A stretch of 64,000 nt of DNA, taken from Bacteroidaceae bacterium (lineage in GTDB: Bacteria > Bacteroidota > Bacteroidia > Bacteroidales > Bacteroidaceae). Shown here piece by piece: positions 18,796 through 27,413 of this stretch. The notes beneath the pieces are model-generated. The model was given only the letters and a program-made list of their open reading frames with translations. It searched no databases and was not told the DNA's origin. A program made the position numbers and the translations under genes. Position 1 is the first letter of the stretch. Every line of letters begins with the position of its first letter. The stretch covers positions 1 through 64,000 of the forward strand of contig JAFQBB010000004.1 in the NCBI GenBank assembly GCA_017416805.1, read 5' to 3'.

Positions 18796-19039
18796 GAAAG
18801 GTTCGCCCAGCATTGAAGAGCCTTGAAGGCATGTCCTATACAGGCATATCCATCGGCTCTTTATCGTTTTCATCTGAAAACAGAAACTTTCCTACCTGAT
18901 CATTGGAGAATTGGAATGAAGGACATTATCCTGAACAACAAACTCCACTCGCGTTCCGTATTTTTGTTCGGTCCGCGAGCGGAGTTTGATGTTCAGAGGT
19001 GAAGAGTAGTCAGAGGTGAAGAGTAGCCTCAAGGAGAAA

Positions 19040-21202
19040 TCACTTTACGACCATCTTCTTGCCGTTGATGATGTAGAGGCCGGCAGGAAGAGCTTCAATT
19101 GAACTTGCGTCAATCTTCTGCCCTTGCAGGTTGTAGATGGTGTTTTCTGTCGGTACAACCATTTCTATCTCCTCAATGCCGTCAGCGGTGCGTGTAATCA
19201 CAAACTTGGTGATGAACACATTTGTGCTCGACTTTGAGCGGGAAAGTTTGATGGTCTTGCTGCCCGCGCCTTCGCCCACGGCATAGGTGTTGGTGTTAGG
19301 CTCTTGGCCAAGGGCAATGTTGTTCCATACCACATTGTCGCCCTCGTCGATGACGTGTCCGTTCTCAAAGAGGATGTAGAGCGTACCGTTGGCATCGGTA
19401 TCCTTGTTGCGATAGGCCGTAATCTCCAGTTTGTCATTGGCTGCGAGAGGTTGGTCAAGGGTAATAAGGATATAATCCGTATCAATGTTGGCTTTCTTGG
19501 CACTGATGCTGAGCGTGTGGTAATCGCCATTGGCATAGTTGACGCGTCCTTCGCCTGCACCGTGTCCGGTGGCCACACCACCTGTTTCAACGACTGTACC
19601 CGCTGCGCTCTGCCAGAAGTAGAAGGCATCTTTAGGAACTTCGGGATTTTCGGGAACTTCAACCACCTCTTTAGCTTTCACCGTGATGGTACAAGTGGCA
19701 CTCTTGTCGCCAGCCTTGGCGGTGATGGTGGCCGTTCCGGCAGCTACAGCTGTCACCTTACCCGTGTTGTCTACCATAACCACATCTGTATTGCTGCTAC
19801 TCCACACGACAGACTTACCTGTTGTATCTTTATTATCTACTGTAGCAATGAGTGTGAAGTTCTCGCTCTCATCAAGAGTTACGTTGTTAAAGTTCAAAAC
19901 AATACTTGAAGGACCGCTGACGTTTATTATGCGTGTTGCCTCTGCAATACCTGCCTTTGCTGTGATAACAGCTGTGCCTGCCCCTACTGCTGTAACCAAG
20001 CCATTTTCATCAACAATTGCTACAGAAGCATCTGATGTGGACCATGTAATATTTTTATCGACTGCATATACAGGAGTCAAATATGCCTCAAACTGAAAGG
20101 TCTCGCCCCAATCAAGTGGCCACTCATCGTTTATCATATTGAGTTCTATGTTCGAAACAGGCGCTTCAGGAGAATAATCAGGATCATCTGATATGAAAAT
20201 CTTGCGTCCGAACTCGTCAGAAATTACCGCTTGGTAAACGAACACACGATAATCCCCAACCATATACTGTCTCAAAGAGCTCTCTGCAACATTATACTCA
20301 AGATCTCCCACATATGAAACAATATTCACTTTTTTATGGCATGGTACCACAATATGCAACCATCCAAGATAGCCAGGACTTTCACGCTTATCATCATACA
20401 CCTGTGGATAATCAATCTCTCTGTATCTCCTTGCGCCAATCAGATAATTTGTTTCATTCAAATCCTCTCTTACGTATTGCACATTGAAGAAGTATCTTTT
20501 TGCTTGGGCATCTCCCTCCCTCTCTACTACAATTTCGCATGCAACCTCTTTGTCTCCAGCTTTGGCAGTGACAGTAGCAGTTCCTGCACCTATTGCAGTA
20601 ACCAGTCCATTGTCAACTGTAGCTACAGAGGCATTGGATGTGGACCACACAATCTCCTTATCGGTAGCAAAAACAGGAGTTATATTTGCTGCTAACTTCC
20701 AAGTATCCCCTTCAAGTAAGTTCAAAGCCTCACTGTCAAGAGTGATAGCCGATACCTCGATAGGAATATCAGAAACGTAATCAGGATTATCTATTACAAA
20801 AACACGACATTGACCACCAACTGCAACGACGCCTCCGGTTCTGTAAACATGATATTCCGTAACGCCAGGAATTGTATATTCCACAACACTCCAATGAGCC
20901 ATCCCTTGAAGAGTTAAATCTCCGATGAATATTTTTTTGTGTATAGGAACAACTATGTGAAGACGTCCTAGTTGTTCTAAATCATAAGTTGCATTAAATC
21001 TATCAGGATATTCATCTTCTTTATATTCCACAGCGCCCTCCAAATAGTTTTCCGCATTCAGTTCTTCTTTAGAACTGGCTATTGATACAACATTTAGATA
21101 GTAGTTTTTTTCTTCTTCAGCTTGCACAATTTGCACATTCATTGCTGCCACGAAGAAAAGCAGCATCGCCAAAACACGTTTCATTGTCTTCATGTTATTC
21201 AT
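19040..21202 (-). CDS. Secreted Big2-repeat protein with T9SS-type C-terminal signal
   Basis: A 720-residue exported protein. The signal peptide is MKRVLAMLLFFVAAMNVQIVQA (split here only by its short charged start). Two similar about 130-residue N-terminal modules each lead into a bacterial Ig-like (Big2) domain carrying WSTSNASVATVDNGLVTAIG-type motifs, and a third Big2 domain follows. A jelly-roll-like region precedes the end. The last 45 residues (YNLQGQKI...LPAGLYIINGKK) resemble Type A T9SS sorting domains. This is consistent with porX/porW 3-7 kb away. ATG 21202, 21193 and 21184 are all possible; all keep the signal peptide. The open frame extends 123 codons further upstream without a good start. 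Confidence 0.85.
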   Translation of the reverse strand: MNNMKTMKRVLAMLLFFVAAMNVQIVQAEEEKNYYLNVVSIASSKEELNAENYLEGAVEYKEDEYPDRFNATYDLEQLGRLHIVVPIHKKIFIGDLTLQGMAHWSVVEYTIPGVTEYHVYRTGGVVAVGGQCRVFVIDNPDYVSDIPIEVSAITLDSEALNLLEGDTWKLAANITPVFATDKEIVWSTSNASVATVDNGLVTAIGAGTATVTAKAGDKEVACEIVVEREGDAQAKRYFFNVQYVREDLNETNYLIGARRYREIDYPQVYDDKRESPGYLGWLHIVVPCHKKVNIVSYVGDLEYNVAESSLRQYMVGDYRVFVYQAVISDEFGRKIFISDDPDYSPEAPVSNIELNMINDEWPLDWGETFQFEAYLTPVYAVDKNITWSTSDASVAIVDENGLVTAVGAGTAVITAKAGIAEATRIINVSGPSSIVLNFNNVTLDESENFTLIATVDNKDTTGKSVVWSSSNTDVVMVDNTGKVTAVAAGTATITAKAGDKSATCTITVKAKEVVEVPENPEVPKDAFYFWQSAAGTVVETGGVATGHGAGEGRVNYANGDYHTLSISAKKANIDTDYILITLDQPLAANDKLEITAYRNKDTDANGTLYILFENGHVIDEGDNVVWNNIALGQEPNTNTYAVGEGAGSKTIKLSRSKSSTNVFITKFVITRTADGIEEIEMVVPTENTIYNLQGQKIDASSIEALPAGLYIINGKKMVVK

Positions 21203-21561
21203 TTCGTTTTGCTGCACCATGCTCCTGTGATGCAAGGTTTCTAATAAAGGGACAGTATTGATTCTGGCAAATACAAAAAAAGTGGAGCCGTCTGTGCCCG
21301 TTCCACATTCTGAAGGCTCTCGCATTGCCCGATTGATCGAAACGAGCAACGCCGAAAGCCCCACGTTGATGATATATAGAATAGCCACAATAAGGGCTGT
21401 CAGTATATATACATCCCACAGGGCGTCCCTTGTTGCTTTGTTCTTAATCAATCGTTTGAATTTGCGAGATTCCCAGAATGTCAAAACCAAAGCGTACAGT
21501 AACGCCTTTCTTAGTAAATGTCTGCCCACCGCCTTTGTCCCGTTAGGGCTTCCGGCAATAC
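21203..21561 (-). other. Long leader upstream of the Big2 protein gene, with an open frame
   Basis: A -7 box TATTTTTG at 21575-21568 (minus) predicts transcription from about 21561, leaving about 360 nt before the likely start codon. In the frame of the Big2 gene this leader is fully open and would encode a hydrophobic helix (VYILTALIVAILYIINVG) and basic segments. No suitable ATG precedes that helix; the first in-frame ATG is at 21325. It could be a gene remnant or a regulatory leader. Confidence 0.35.
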
Positions 21562-21567
21562 GCAGTT

Positions 21568-21575
21568 GCAAAAAT
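21568..21575 (-). promoter_or_regulatory. -7 box upstream of the Big2 protein gene
   Basis: TATTTTTG on the minus strand matches TAnnTTTG. Confidence 0.4.
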
Positions 21576-22429
21576 ACAAATTAATTAGGATTTATCGCTA
21601 TACTTTAATGAAAAAAAATAGAAAAATGTTTTGATGAGCGATAGCGAACTAATTATGACTGCGCAAACTGATGAGAGCTATGCTCGAATAATTGTAATTT
21701 ATTTAACAGGATGTGTTGAAGAATATAAATGAAGTGCCAAATGAAGAATTAATAATGAATGATGAAAAATAGCATCTATATTCTGAGAGAAGAGGATAGA
21801 CAAACAGCTATAAGCGAAACTTTTCTTTACATCTGTCGGTAATAAATCCCATACTTCTGTTTTATTCCTATTTCACCGAAGGATGAGGCTACGCAACGGG
21901 TGGATTCCTTGCATAAATATGCACAAGGATGAAGAGAAGAGGGATTGAAAGAGGAGTTGAAAATGGATACTTCTGCTCTACCAATCCTAAACGTCCGCGG
22001 ATGCGTAGGAGAGGTTTCGCTCGTGCGCAGTTGCACACGGGTGGAAGTTTAGGAGATCATCAGCGGATGTATAGGAGCGGTTCATCGGATGTTTAGGATA
22101 GGTGGAGCGGAAAACACTGTTTAATGGGGATTACGAATGTTCTTACTGCAATCACCGAATGCATAATTATACGCCAGCCTGTATAGATATGCGGAATTGA
22201 CCGCGCAAGAATCGCATATATGCGTGCAAGGTTTCGTCTTCACGAGAAATGGACAAAATCCACAAACACGACATAACAGATTGACATTCAAGTATTAAAG
22301 AATATCTTATTAGTTCTCAGACAAGACTGTCTCGGGCATGAGACAATACCTGTGAGAAAGTCTATTTTTTCTTTTTCTTTACATTGAATATGACAAAATA
22401 TTTACAATATATTACCTTGTTAAAATAAT
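21576..22429. other. 854-bp intergenic stretch without a supported gene
   Basis: I see only short, unconvincing ORFs. Between 21998 and 22104 three degenerate copies of a unit like CGGATGTATAGGAGCGGTT occur, the first partly palindromic with CCTAAACGTCCG just before it. A small hairpin TGTCTC/GAGACA lies at about 22327-22344, downstream of hisC; it lacks a T-run in the right place, so I do not call it a terminator. Confidence 0.4.
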
Positions 22430-23470
22430 TCACCTCATAGCGGCAAGGAGTGCATCGTCTTCTTCGGGTGTGCCTACGGTGATGCGCAAGCAGTTCTGGC
22501 AGAGCTGTACGCGGTGACGGTTGCGGACAATGATGCCCTTGGCAAGCAGGCGGTTGTACATGGCAGGGGCGTCTGTCATGCGGACAAGTACGAAGTTGGC
22601 ATCGGTAGGATAGATGTGCATACACTCGGGATGTGCCTCCAAAAGGGCGATGAGGCGCGCACGCTCGGCCTTCGTCTCGCTCACCCAGGCAGTTATGCGG
22701 GAATAGTCGGCCAAAAGGGAAAGGGCTGCACGCTGGGTCAGGACATTGACATTGTAGGGGTATTTCACCTTGTTGAACAACCCGATGATTTCGGTCGAGG
22801 CAAAAGCCATGCCCAAACGGATACCGGCCGAAGCCCATGCCTTGGAGAAGGTCTGCAGGACAATGAGGTGGGGATACTCCGACAAAAGGGTCAGGAAAGA
22901 GGGCTCCTCCATGAAATCGGCATAGGCTTCGTCGATGACAACCATGCCGTCGAACCGTCTGAGCACTTTCAGGAGTTCCTCCCGGGGAAGGCAGGCTCCG
23001 GTAGGGTTGTTCGGCGAACAGAGGAATATGGCTTTGGTACGTTCGTCGGTAGCGGCCAAGAGGGCATCGGCACTGAAAAGGAAGTTTCCCTCCCTGTCCG
23101 TATCGAGAAGCACGGAGCGATATGCTACGTCATTGACATCGGCACACACTTCGTACATGCCGTAGGTGGGTGCAAGGCTTACCACATTGTCCTTACCGGG
23201 TTCGCAAAAGGTGCGGAAAATGAGGTCTATGGCTTCATCGCTTCCATTCCCGAGGAAGATCTGCTCCTCGCCTACCCCCTTTATGGGGGCCAACAGGCGT
23301 TTCACCTCGGCCTGCAAGGGGTCGGGATAGCGGTTATAGGGGATGTTGTAGGGACTTTCGTTGGCATCGAGAAAGACTGTAGCATCTACACCCTTGTATT
23401 CATCGCGTGCCGATGAATAGGGCTTGAGGTTCCATATATTGGGACGGACTAATTCTTGTAAGGATTTCAT
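22430..23470 (-). CDS. hisC: Histidinol-phosphate aminotransferase
   Basis: A 346-residue fold-type I PLP aminotransferase converting imidazole-acetol phosphate to histidinol phosphate with glutamate. Motifs are [19 protein letters not shown] (PLP-contacting Asp/Tyr) and [12 protein letters not shown] containing the Schiff-base Lys. The N-terminus carries the HisC-type [16 protein letters not shown]. The length is typical. It is third in hisG-hisD-hisC, separated from hisD by a 136-bp repeat-bearing spacer. hisB, which often follows in Bacteroides, is not here. Confidence 0.93.
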   Translation of the reverse strand: MKSLQELVRPNIWNLKPYSSARDEYKGVDATVFLDANESPYNIPYNRYPDPLQAEVKRLLAPIKGVGEEQIFLGNGSDEAIDLIFRTFCEPGKDNVVSLAPTYGMYEVCADVNDVAYRSVLLDTDREGNFLFSADALLAATDERTKAIFLCSPNNPTGACLPREELLKVLRRFDGMVVIDEAYADFMEEPSFLTLLSEYPHLIVLQTFSKAWASAGIRLGMAFASTEIIGLFNKVKYPYNVNVLTQRAALSLLADYSRITAWVSETKAERARLIALLEAHPECMHIYPTDANFVLVRMTDAPAMYNRLLAKGIIVRNRHRVQLCQNCLRITVGTPEEDDALLAAMR

Positions 23471-23496
23471 ATTATTCTTAATTTAATTGATAAGGA

Positions 23497-23595
23497 GTGT
23501 AGGAGGCAGGAGTGTAGGAGTGCAGACAATAGTCGTACATGCATAAGGAGATATTCATTTGATTACACTCCTAAACAATGCATCACTCCTTCCTC
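23497..23595. repeat. Repeat-bearing spacer between hisD and hisC
   Basis: Contains several AGTGTAGGAG-type units and GGAGTGCAGACAATAGT (23517-23533), which recurs in inverted orientation at 37282-37298. No coding potential. Confidence 0.5.
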
Positions 23596-23606
23596 TTATA
23601 CTACTC

Positions 23607-24890
23607 CTATAACAAACTTGTCAACCGCACGGTGACTGCATTCTTGTGGGCATCGAGTTGTTCGGCGGCGGCCATGGTTTCGATGGCAGGGCCGATGGCT
23701 CTGATTCCTTCGGGGGTAATCTCCTGGAAGGTGATCTTGCGAATGAAGCTGTCGAGGCTAACTCCGCTATAGGCCTTGGCATAGCCGTTGGTGGGCAGGG
23801 TGTGGTTGGTACCCGAAGCGTAATCGCCGGCACTTTCGGGCGAAAGCAACCCGAGGAAGACCGAACCGGCATTGACCACACGGGCGGCTTGAGCCATATA
23901 GTCGGCCGTCTCGATAATCAGGTGCTCGGGGGCATATTCGTTGGTCATCTCCATGGCTTCGTCCATATCCTTCACCAGTATCAGCTTGCTGTTTTCCAAG
24001 GATCTTGAGGCTATCTCCTTACGGGGAAGGGCGGCCAATTGCCGGCGGACTTCCTCCTCGACGTTTGAAATCAGATGTTCGTCGGTAGTGACGAGGATGG
24101 CTTGGCTGTCCACACCATGTTCGGCTTGCGACAAGAGGTCGGCCGCGACAAAGGCAGGATTGGCCGTAGCGTCGGCCAAGACCTCCACTTCCGACGGACC
24201 TGCAGGCATATCGATGGCCACATCGCGCAAGGAAACCTGTTGCTTGGCGGCGGTGACGTATTGGTTGCCAGGGCCAAATATCTTATATACCTTGGGGACA
24301 CTTTCGGTGCCGTATGCCATGGCACCAATGGCTTGTACACCGCCTATCTTGAATATGCGGTTCACACCTGCCACACGGGCGGCACAGAGGATGGCGGGAT
24401 GAATTTTCCCTTCGCGGTTGGGAGGGGTGCAGAGCACTATCTCCCGGCAACCGGCAATGCGAGCTGGGGTGGCCAACATGAGTACGGTGGAGAAAAGCGG
24501 TGCTGTCCCTCCGGGGATGTAGAGGCCCACTTTCTCTATAGCTACGGACTTTTGCCAGCAGGTCACTCCGGGGCGTGTTTCGATACGTTTCCCTTCAAAG
24601 CGTTGTACGGTATGGAATTTCTCGATGTTGGCATGAGCCAATTCGATGGCGCTTTTAAGCTCGGGAGATACTTGGGCTATGCCCTCTTCCATCTCGTCGG
24701 GGGTGACGGAAAGGGTGTCCAACTGAACTTTGTCGAACAGGGCCTCGTACTCAATGACGGCACGGTCGCCCTCTTGGCGTACGCGATCAAGCACCTGACT
24801 CACCGTGTCGCGAAGAGCATTGACATTCAGGGTCGGACGCTTGAGCAGTTCGCCCCACGATTCCTTATTCGGATATTTAATGATTTTCAT
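23607..24890 (-). CDS. hisD: Histidinol dehydrogenase
   Basis: A 427-residue zinc enzyme catalysing the last two NAD-dependent oxidations from histidinol to histidine. Recognised by GPGNQYVTAAK, DMPAGPSEVEVLAD, LLSQAEHGVDSQAIL (containing catalytic and metal His/Gln residues), YAPEHLII, and the C-terminal ASGTNHTLPT with its His ligand. The length is normal. It begins 10 bp after the hisG stop, so it is translationally close to hisG and subject to the same attenuator. Confidence 0.95.
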   Translation of the reverse strand: MKIIKYPNKESWGELLKRPTLNVNALRDTVSQVLDRVRQEGDRAVIEYEALFDKVQLDTLSVTPDEMEEGIAQVSPELKSAIELAHANIEKFHTVQRFEGKRIETRPGVTCWQKSVAIEKVGLYIPGGTAPLFSTVLMLATPARIAGCREIVLCTPPNREGKIHPAILCAARVAGVNRIFKIGGVQAIGAMAYGTESVPKVYKIFGPGNQYVTAAKQQVSLRDVAIDMPAGPSEVEVLADATANPAFVAADLLSQAEHGVDSQAILVTTDEHLISNVEEEVRRQLAALPRKEIASRSLENSKLILVKDMDEAMEMTNEYAPEHLIIETADYMAQAARVVNAGSVFLGLLSPESAGDYASGTNHTLPTNGYAKAYSGVSLDSFIRKITFQEITPEGIRAIGPAIETMAAAEQLDAHKNAVTVRLTSLL

Positions 24891-24900
24891 TGCGACAGTA

Positions 24901-25752
24901 TTAAAAAATCATTTTCTCAATGGGAAGAACCAATATACCTTCTGCACCGAGGGCTTTCAGCTTGCCGATGATTTCCCAAAAACGTTTCTGGTCGAGTACC
25001 GTATGTACCGAACTCCAACCCTCTTGGGCCAAAGGCATCACCGTGGGGCTTTTCATACCAGGAAGCACTTCGATGATTTCTTTCAGCTTTGCGGTCGGTG
25101 CGTTCATCAGGACATATTTCTTGTCCTCGGCCGTCTTTACCGCCTCGATACGGAAAAGGAGTTCGTCGAGCACTTCTCTCTTTTCGGCAGAGAGGGCCTT
25201 GTTGCCAATGAGGAGAGCTTCGGACTTCATGACCACCTCTACTTCGCGCAGGTTGTTGCTGACCAATGTTGAGCCTGAACTGACGATATCAAAGATGGCA
25301 TCGGCCAATCCTATACCGGGGGCAATCTCTACGGAGCCGGTGATGACATGGATGTCTGCCCGGATATTGTTTTCTGACAAGAAATCCTTCAATATTTCGG
25401 GATAGGAAGTGGCAATCTTCTTCCCTTCAAACCATGAAAGGCCGGGATAATCAACCGCCGCAGGTATGGCCAGTGAAAGACGGCATTTGCTGAAACCAAG
25501 GCGACGTACCACTTCGGCGTCTTCCTTGCGCTCCATATATTCATTTTCGCCTACAATACCCAAATCGGCCACTCCACTGGCTACCGATTGGGGGATATCG
25601 TCATCGCGGAGGAAAAGAACCTCGACGGGGAAATTGGGAGATTGTACCAACAACGTTCTTTTAGAAGAACTGAGTTTGATGTCTGATTCGCGCAAGAGCT
25701 CCATAGTCTCCTCGTACAGACGTCCTTTTGATTGTACTGCAATTCTTAGCAT
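24901..25752 (-). CDS. hisG: ATP phosphoribosyltransferase, long form
   Basis: A 283-residue enzyme catalysing the first, feedback-inhibited step of histidine synthesis (ATP + PRPP). The long HisG form has a C-terminal ACT-like regulatory domain, visible as the last 75 residues (KKYVLMNAPTAKLKEI, EGWSSVHTVL), and needs no HisZ. N-terminal motifs are IAVQSKGRLYEET and VADLGIVGENEY; the PRPP-binding segment is DIVSSGSTLVSNNL. It is the first structural gene after the his leader peptide and terminator, 32 nt downstream of the terminator T-run. Confidence 0.95.
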   Translation of the reverse strand: MLRIAVQSKGRLYEETMELLRESDIKLSSSKRTLLVQSPNFPVEVLFLRDDDIPQSVASGVADLGIVGENEYMERKEDAEVVRRLGFSKCRLSLAIPAAVDYPGLSWFEGKKIATSYPEILKDFLSENNIRADIHVITGSVEIAPGIGLADAIFDIVSSGSTLVSNNLREVEVVMKSEALLIGNKALSAEKREVLDELLFRIEAVKTAEDKKYVLMNAPTAKLKEIIEVLPGMKSPTVMPLAQEGWSSVHTVLDQKRFWEIIGKLKALGAEGILVLPIEKMIF

Positions 25753-25783
25753 AAGTCCTATATATAATTATTTCATTTATCAA

Positions 25784-25816
25784 CAAAAAAAGAAGCCCCC
25801 TTCCGGTAGGGCTTCT
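25784..25816 (-). terminator. his attenuator terminator
   Basis: On the minus strand AGAAGCCC (25816-25809) pairs with GGGCTTCT (25798-25791) and is followed by a run of seven T (25790-25784). It sits between the leader peptide and hisG. The loop side contains CCTACCGGAA, which can alternatively pair with TTTCGGTAGG at about 25871-25862, just after the leader stop codon. This is the arrangement of a terminator/antiterminator switch. Confidence 0.9.
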
Positions 25817-25861
25817 CGTCTATCGTTGTCTGACATAGTATCCTGCACAAACACCGCTCCG

Positions 25862-25871
25862 ACCTACCGAA
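25862..25871 (-). promoter_or_regulatory. Antiterminator arm of the his attenuator
   Basis: TTTCGGTAGG pairs with CCTACCGGAA in the terminator (nine Watson-Crick pairs and one G-U). It begins two nucleotides past the leader-peptide stop codon, so a ribosome that finishes the leader would cover it and allow termination. A ribosome stalled on the His codons would leave it free. Confidence 0.8.
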
Positions 25872-25872
25872 A

Positions 25873-25920
25873 TCAATCGACGGGAAGATGATGATGGTGA
25901 TGGATAAAAGTCTGAGTCAT
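25873..25920 (-). CDS. hisL: his operon leader peptide (five consecutive His codons)
   Basis: A 15-codon ORF encodes MTQTFIHHHHHLPVD followed by TGA. Five His codons in a row within 15 residues, directly upstream of an antiterminator/terminator pair and hisG, is diagnostic of ribosome-mediated attenuation. Low His-tRNA charging would stall the ribosome and favour read-through into hisGDC. It is too short for ordinary ORF calling. The promoter is 27 nt upstream. Confidence 0.93.
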   Translation of the reverse strand: MTQTFIHHHHHLPVD

Positions 25921-25946
25921 TATCTTTTTCTTTTTTTAATTTGCTG

Positions 25947-25978
25947 CAAAAATAGACATTCCGATTGACAAATGCAAA
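25947..25978 (-). promoter_or_regulatory. his operon promoter
   Basis: On the minus strand TTTG (25978-25975), 20 bp, then TATTTTTG (25954-25947). This gives a start near 25940, about 20 nt before the leader-peptide ATG. Confidence 0.8.
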
Positions 25979-26020
25979 CAATTTGAGGTCTTTTCTTTCA
26001 AAACATCCACTTTTTCTCTA

Positions 26021-26497
26021 TCAATCCTCCAATTCGCATGTTTCAAACCCCATTTCTTCACGTGCTTTCTCGGGAGAGAATGTGAAATAGGTACACTGGG
26101 CTTTCGTACAAAGTTCCCCATCCTTATTATATATACATGCCTCAATGACCACGATATTGCGCCGTTGCTCAATGACCTCGGCCTCGAGGTTTATGTATTC
26201 GTCGTTGGTGGAGATGGGACGCTTGTATTGGGTTTCCATCTTTGAGGTCACCCCTGCCCGTTGAAGTTTCCGCATCACCGCCCATGCACATATCTCATCC
26301 AACAACACGGCCTGGATACCCCCATGAAGCGTATTGATCCATCCTTGATATTCGGCGCGGGGAGTCCAACGGCTCACCACCTTGCCACCCTCTTCGTAAA
26401 ACTCCATCTTCACCCCGTAAGGATTGGTTGGAGCACATCCGAAACAATAGTAGCCTTCACGATTCAGCCAAGGGTTCTTTATCTTCTTTTTTTCCAT
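26021..26497 (-). CDS. PaaI-type hotdog-fold thioesterase
   Basis: A 158-residue acyl-CoA thioesterase-like protein. The hotdog signature NTLHGGIQAVLLDEICAWAV contains the conserved HGG and the catalytic acidic residue. The N-terminus has CFGCAPTNPYGVKM, common in this PaaI/YiiD-like branch. The substrate is unknown. It ends about 100 bp upstream of the his leader promoter, on the same strand, and is preceded by a hairpin that separates it from ridA. There is no functional link to his genes in the sequence. Confidence 0.85.
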   Translation of the reverse strand: MEKKKIKNPWLNREGYYCFGCAPTNPYGVKMEFYEEGGKVVSRWTPRAEYQGWINTLHGGIQAVLLDEICAWAVMRKLQRAGVTSKMETQYKRPISTNDEYINLEAEVIEQRRNIVVIEACIYNKDGELCTKAQCTYFTFSPEKAREEMGFETCELED

Positions 26498-26523
26498 CGT
26501 TTATTTATAGAACTTTCCTATAC

Positions 26524-26573
26524 TTTTTTTCTCCCCTACCTGAAAAAACTTTTTTCCAGACAGGGGAGAAAAA
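26524..26573. repeat. Inverted repeat between ridA and thioesterase gene
   Basis: TTCTCCCCT pairs with AGGGGAGAA, with an inner CTGAAAAAA/TTTTTTCCAG stem. It can fold in RNA of either strand but lacks a T-run after the stem, so the terminator role is uncertain. A close relative (TGTCTGG...CAGGTAGGG core) is at 52514-52542. Confidence 0.5.
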
Positions 26574-26609
26574 TAACTCATGCTTTTGTAGCCTCCACAA
26601 AGAGGAGAA

Positions 26610-26990
26610 TCAGCCACGCACAGCAATGCTCTCAATCTCGACCAAAGCCCCCTTCGGGAGTTGCTTCACGGCAAAAGCCGAACGGGCAGGATAGGCACCG
26701 CTGAAATAGCAGGCATATACCTCATTCATCTCTACAAACATTGAGATATCAGCCAAAAAGACGGTAGTCTTCACCACATTGTCCAACGTCAGACCTGCCT
26801 CGGCAAGCACAGCCTTGATATTCTCGAACACACGGGTTGTCTGTTCCTTTATACCCCCTTCAACAACTTCACCCGTAGCAGGGTTTACAGGAATCTGACC
26901 AGAGAGAAACACCATGTTTCCAACCTCGACAGCTTGGCTATAAGGACCGATTGCAGCTGGAGCATTGGGAGTTGAAATAATTTTTTTCAT
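26610..26990 (-). CDS. ridA: RidA-family imine/enamine deaminase
   Basis: A 126-residue YjgF/YER057c/UK114 protein that hydrolyses reactive enamine/imine intermediates made by PLP enzymes. Motifs are APAAIGPYSQAVEVGNMVFLSGQIP, TTVFLADISMF, and the signature PARSAFAVKQLPKGALVEIE containing the catalytic Arg. The length is typical. It is a single gene with its own upstream space. Confidence 0.93.
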   Translation of the reverse strand: MKKIISTPNAPAAIGPYSQAVEVGNMVFLSGQIPVNPATGEVVEGGIKEQTTRVFENIKAVLAEAGLTLDNVVKTTVFLADISMFVEMNEVYACYFSGAYPARSAFAVKQLPKGALVEIESIAVRG

Positions 26991-27197
26991 CTTACCTTTT
27001 TTTGTTTATAATTAATGAATAGTTGGATTCCTAACCGTAAATCAAGCGCTAAATTACAGTTTTCTCACTCTACCCCATGAACAAAAGTAAGTTTTTTACG
27101 TTCATTTAACATCAGCATTCCGCTATCCCTCCACCAAAAAGAATCGTACAAAAACAAAAAAATATAAAGAATTGGCGTTTATATGCAAAAATATAAC

Positions 27198-27205
27198 TAT
27201 CTTTG
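27198..27205 (+). promoter_or_regulatory. -7 box for rho
   Basis: TATCTTTG matches TAnnTTTG; ATTGG about 22 bp upstream is a weak -33 candidate. It gives a leader of about 200 nt before the likely rho ATG. Confidence 0.55.
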
Positions 27206-27211
27206 CACCAT

Positions 27212-27413
27212 CAAATATAGGAGCACCCACATTTTATTGGATTACAGCCCCTACAAGAAATTATTCAAACAGAGATTTATCAGACCCTACAACCTTTCAG
27301 CCAACTGTAACGCATTGAAAGCATGCGCCGTGTGGTATATATACCTATAATCTTACGGCATGACAATGGGCAGTACTGAAATGTTGGATTTCACAAATCA
27401 CATAGTAACAAGT
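27212..27413 (+). other. Long untranslated leader of rho
   Basis: About 200 nt, C- and A-rich, G-poor near 27225-27330 (many CC/CAAC stretches), the type of sequence Rho binds. Autoregulation by premature termination is known for rho in E. coli; here it is only inferred from composition and length. ATG codons at 27360, 27366 and 27381 are in frame with rho but not conserved-looking. Confidence 0.4.

Noticed and set aside
21827-22036. 69-codon ORF between the Big2 gene and hisC
   Set aside because: Partly repeat-derived, no recognisable domain, no promoter.
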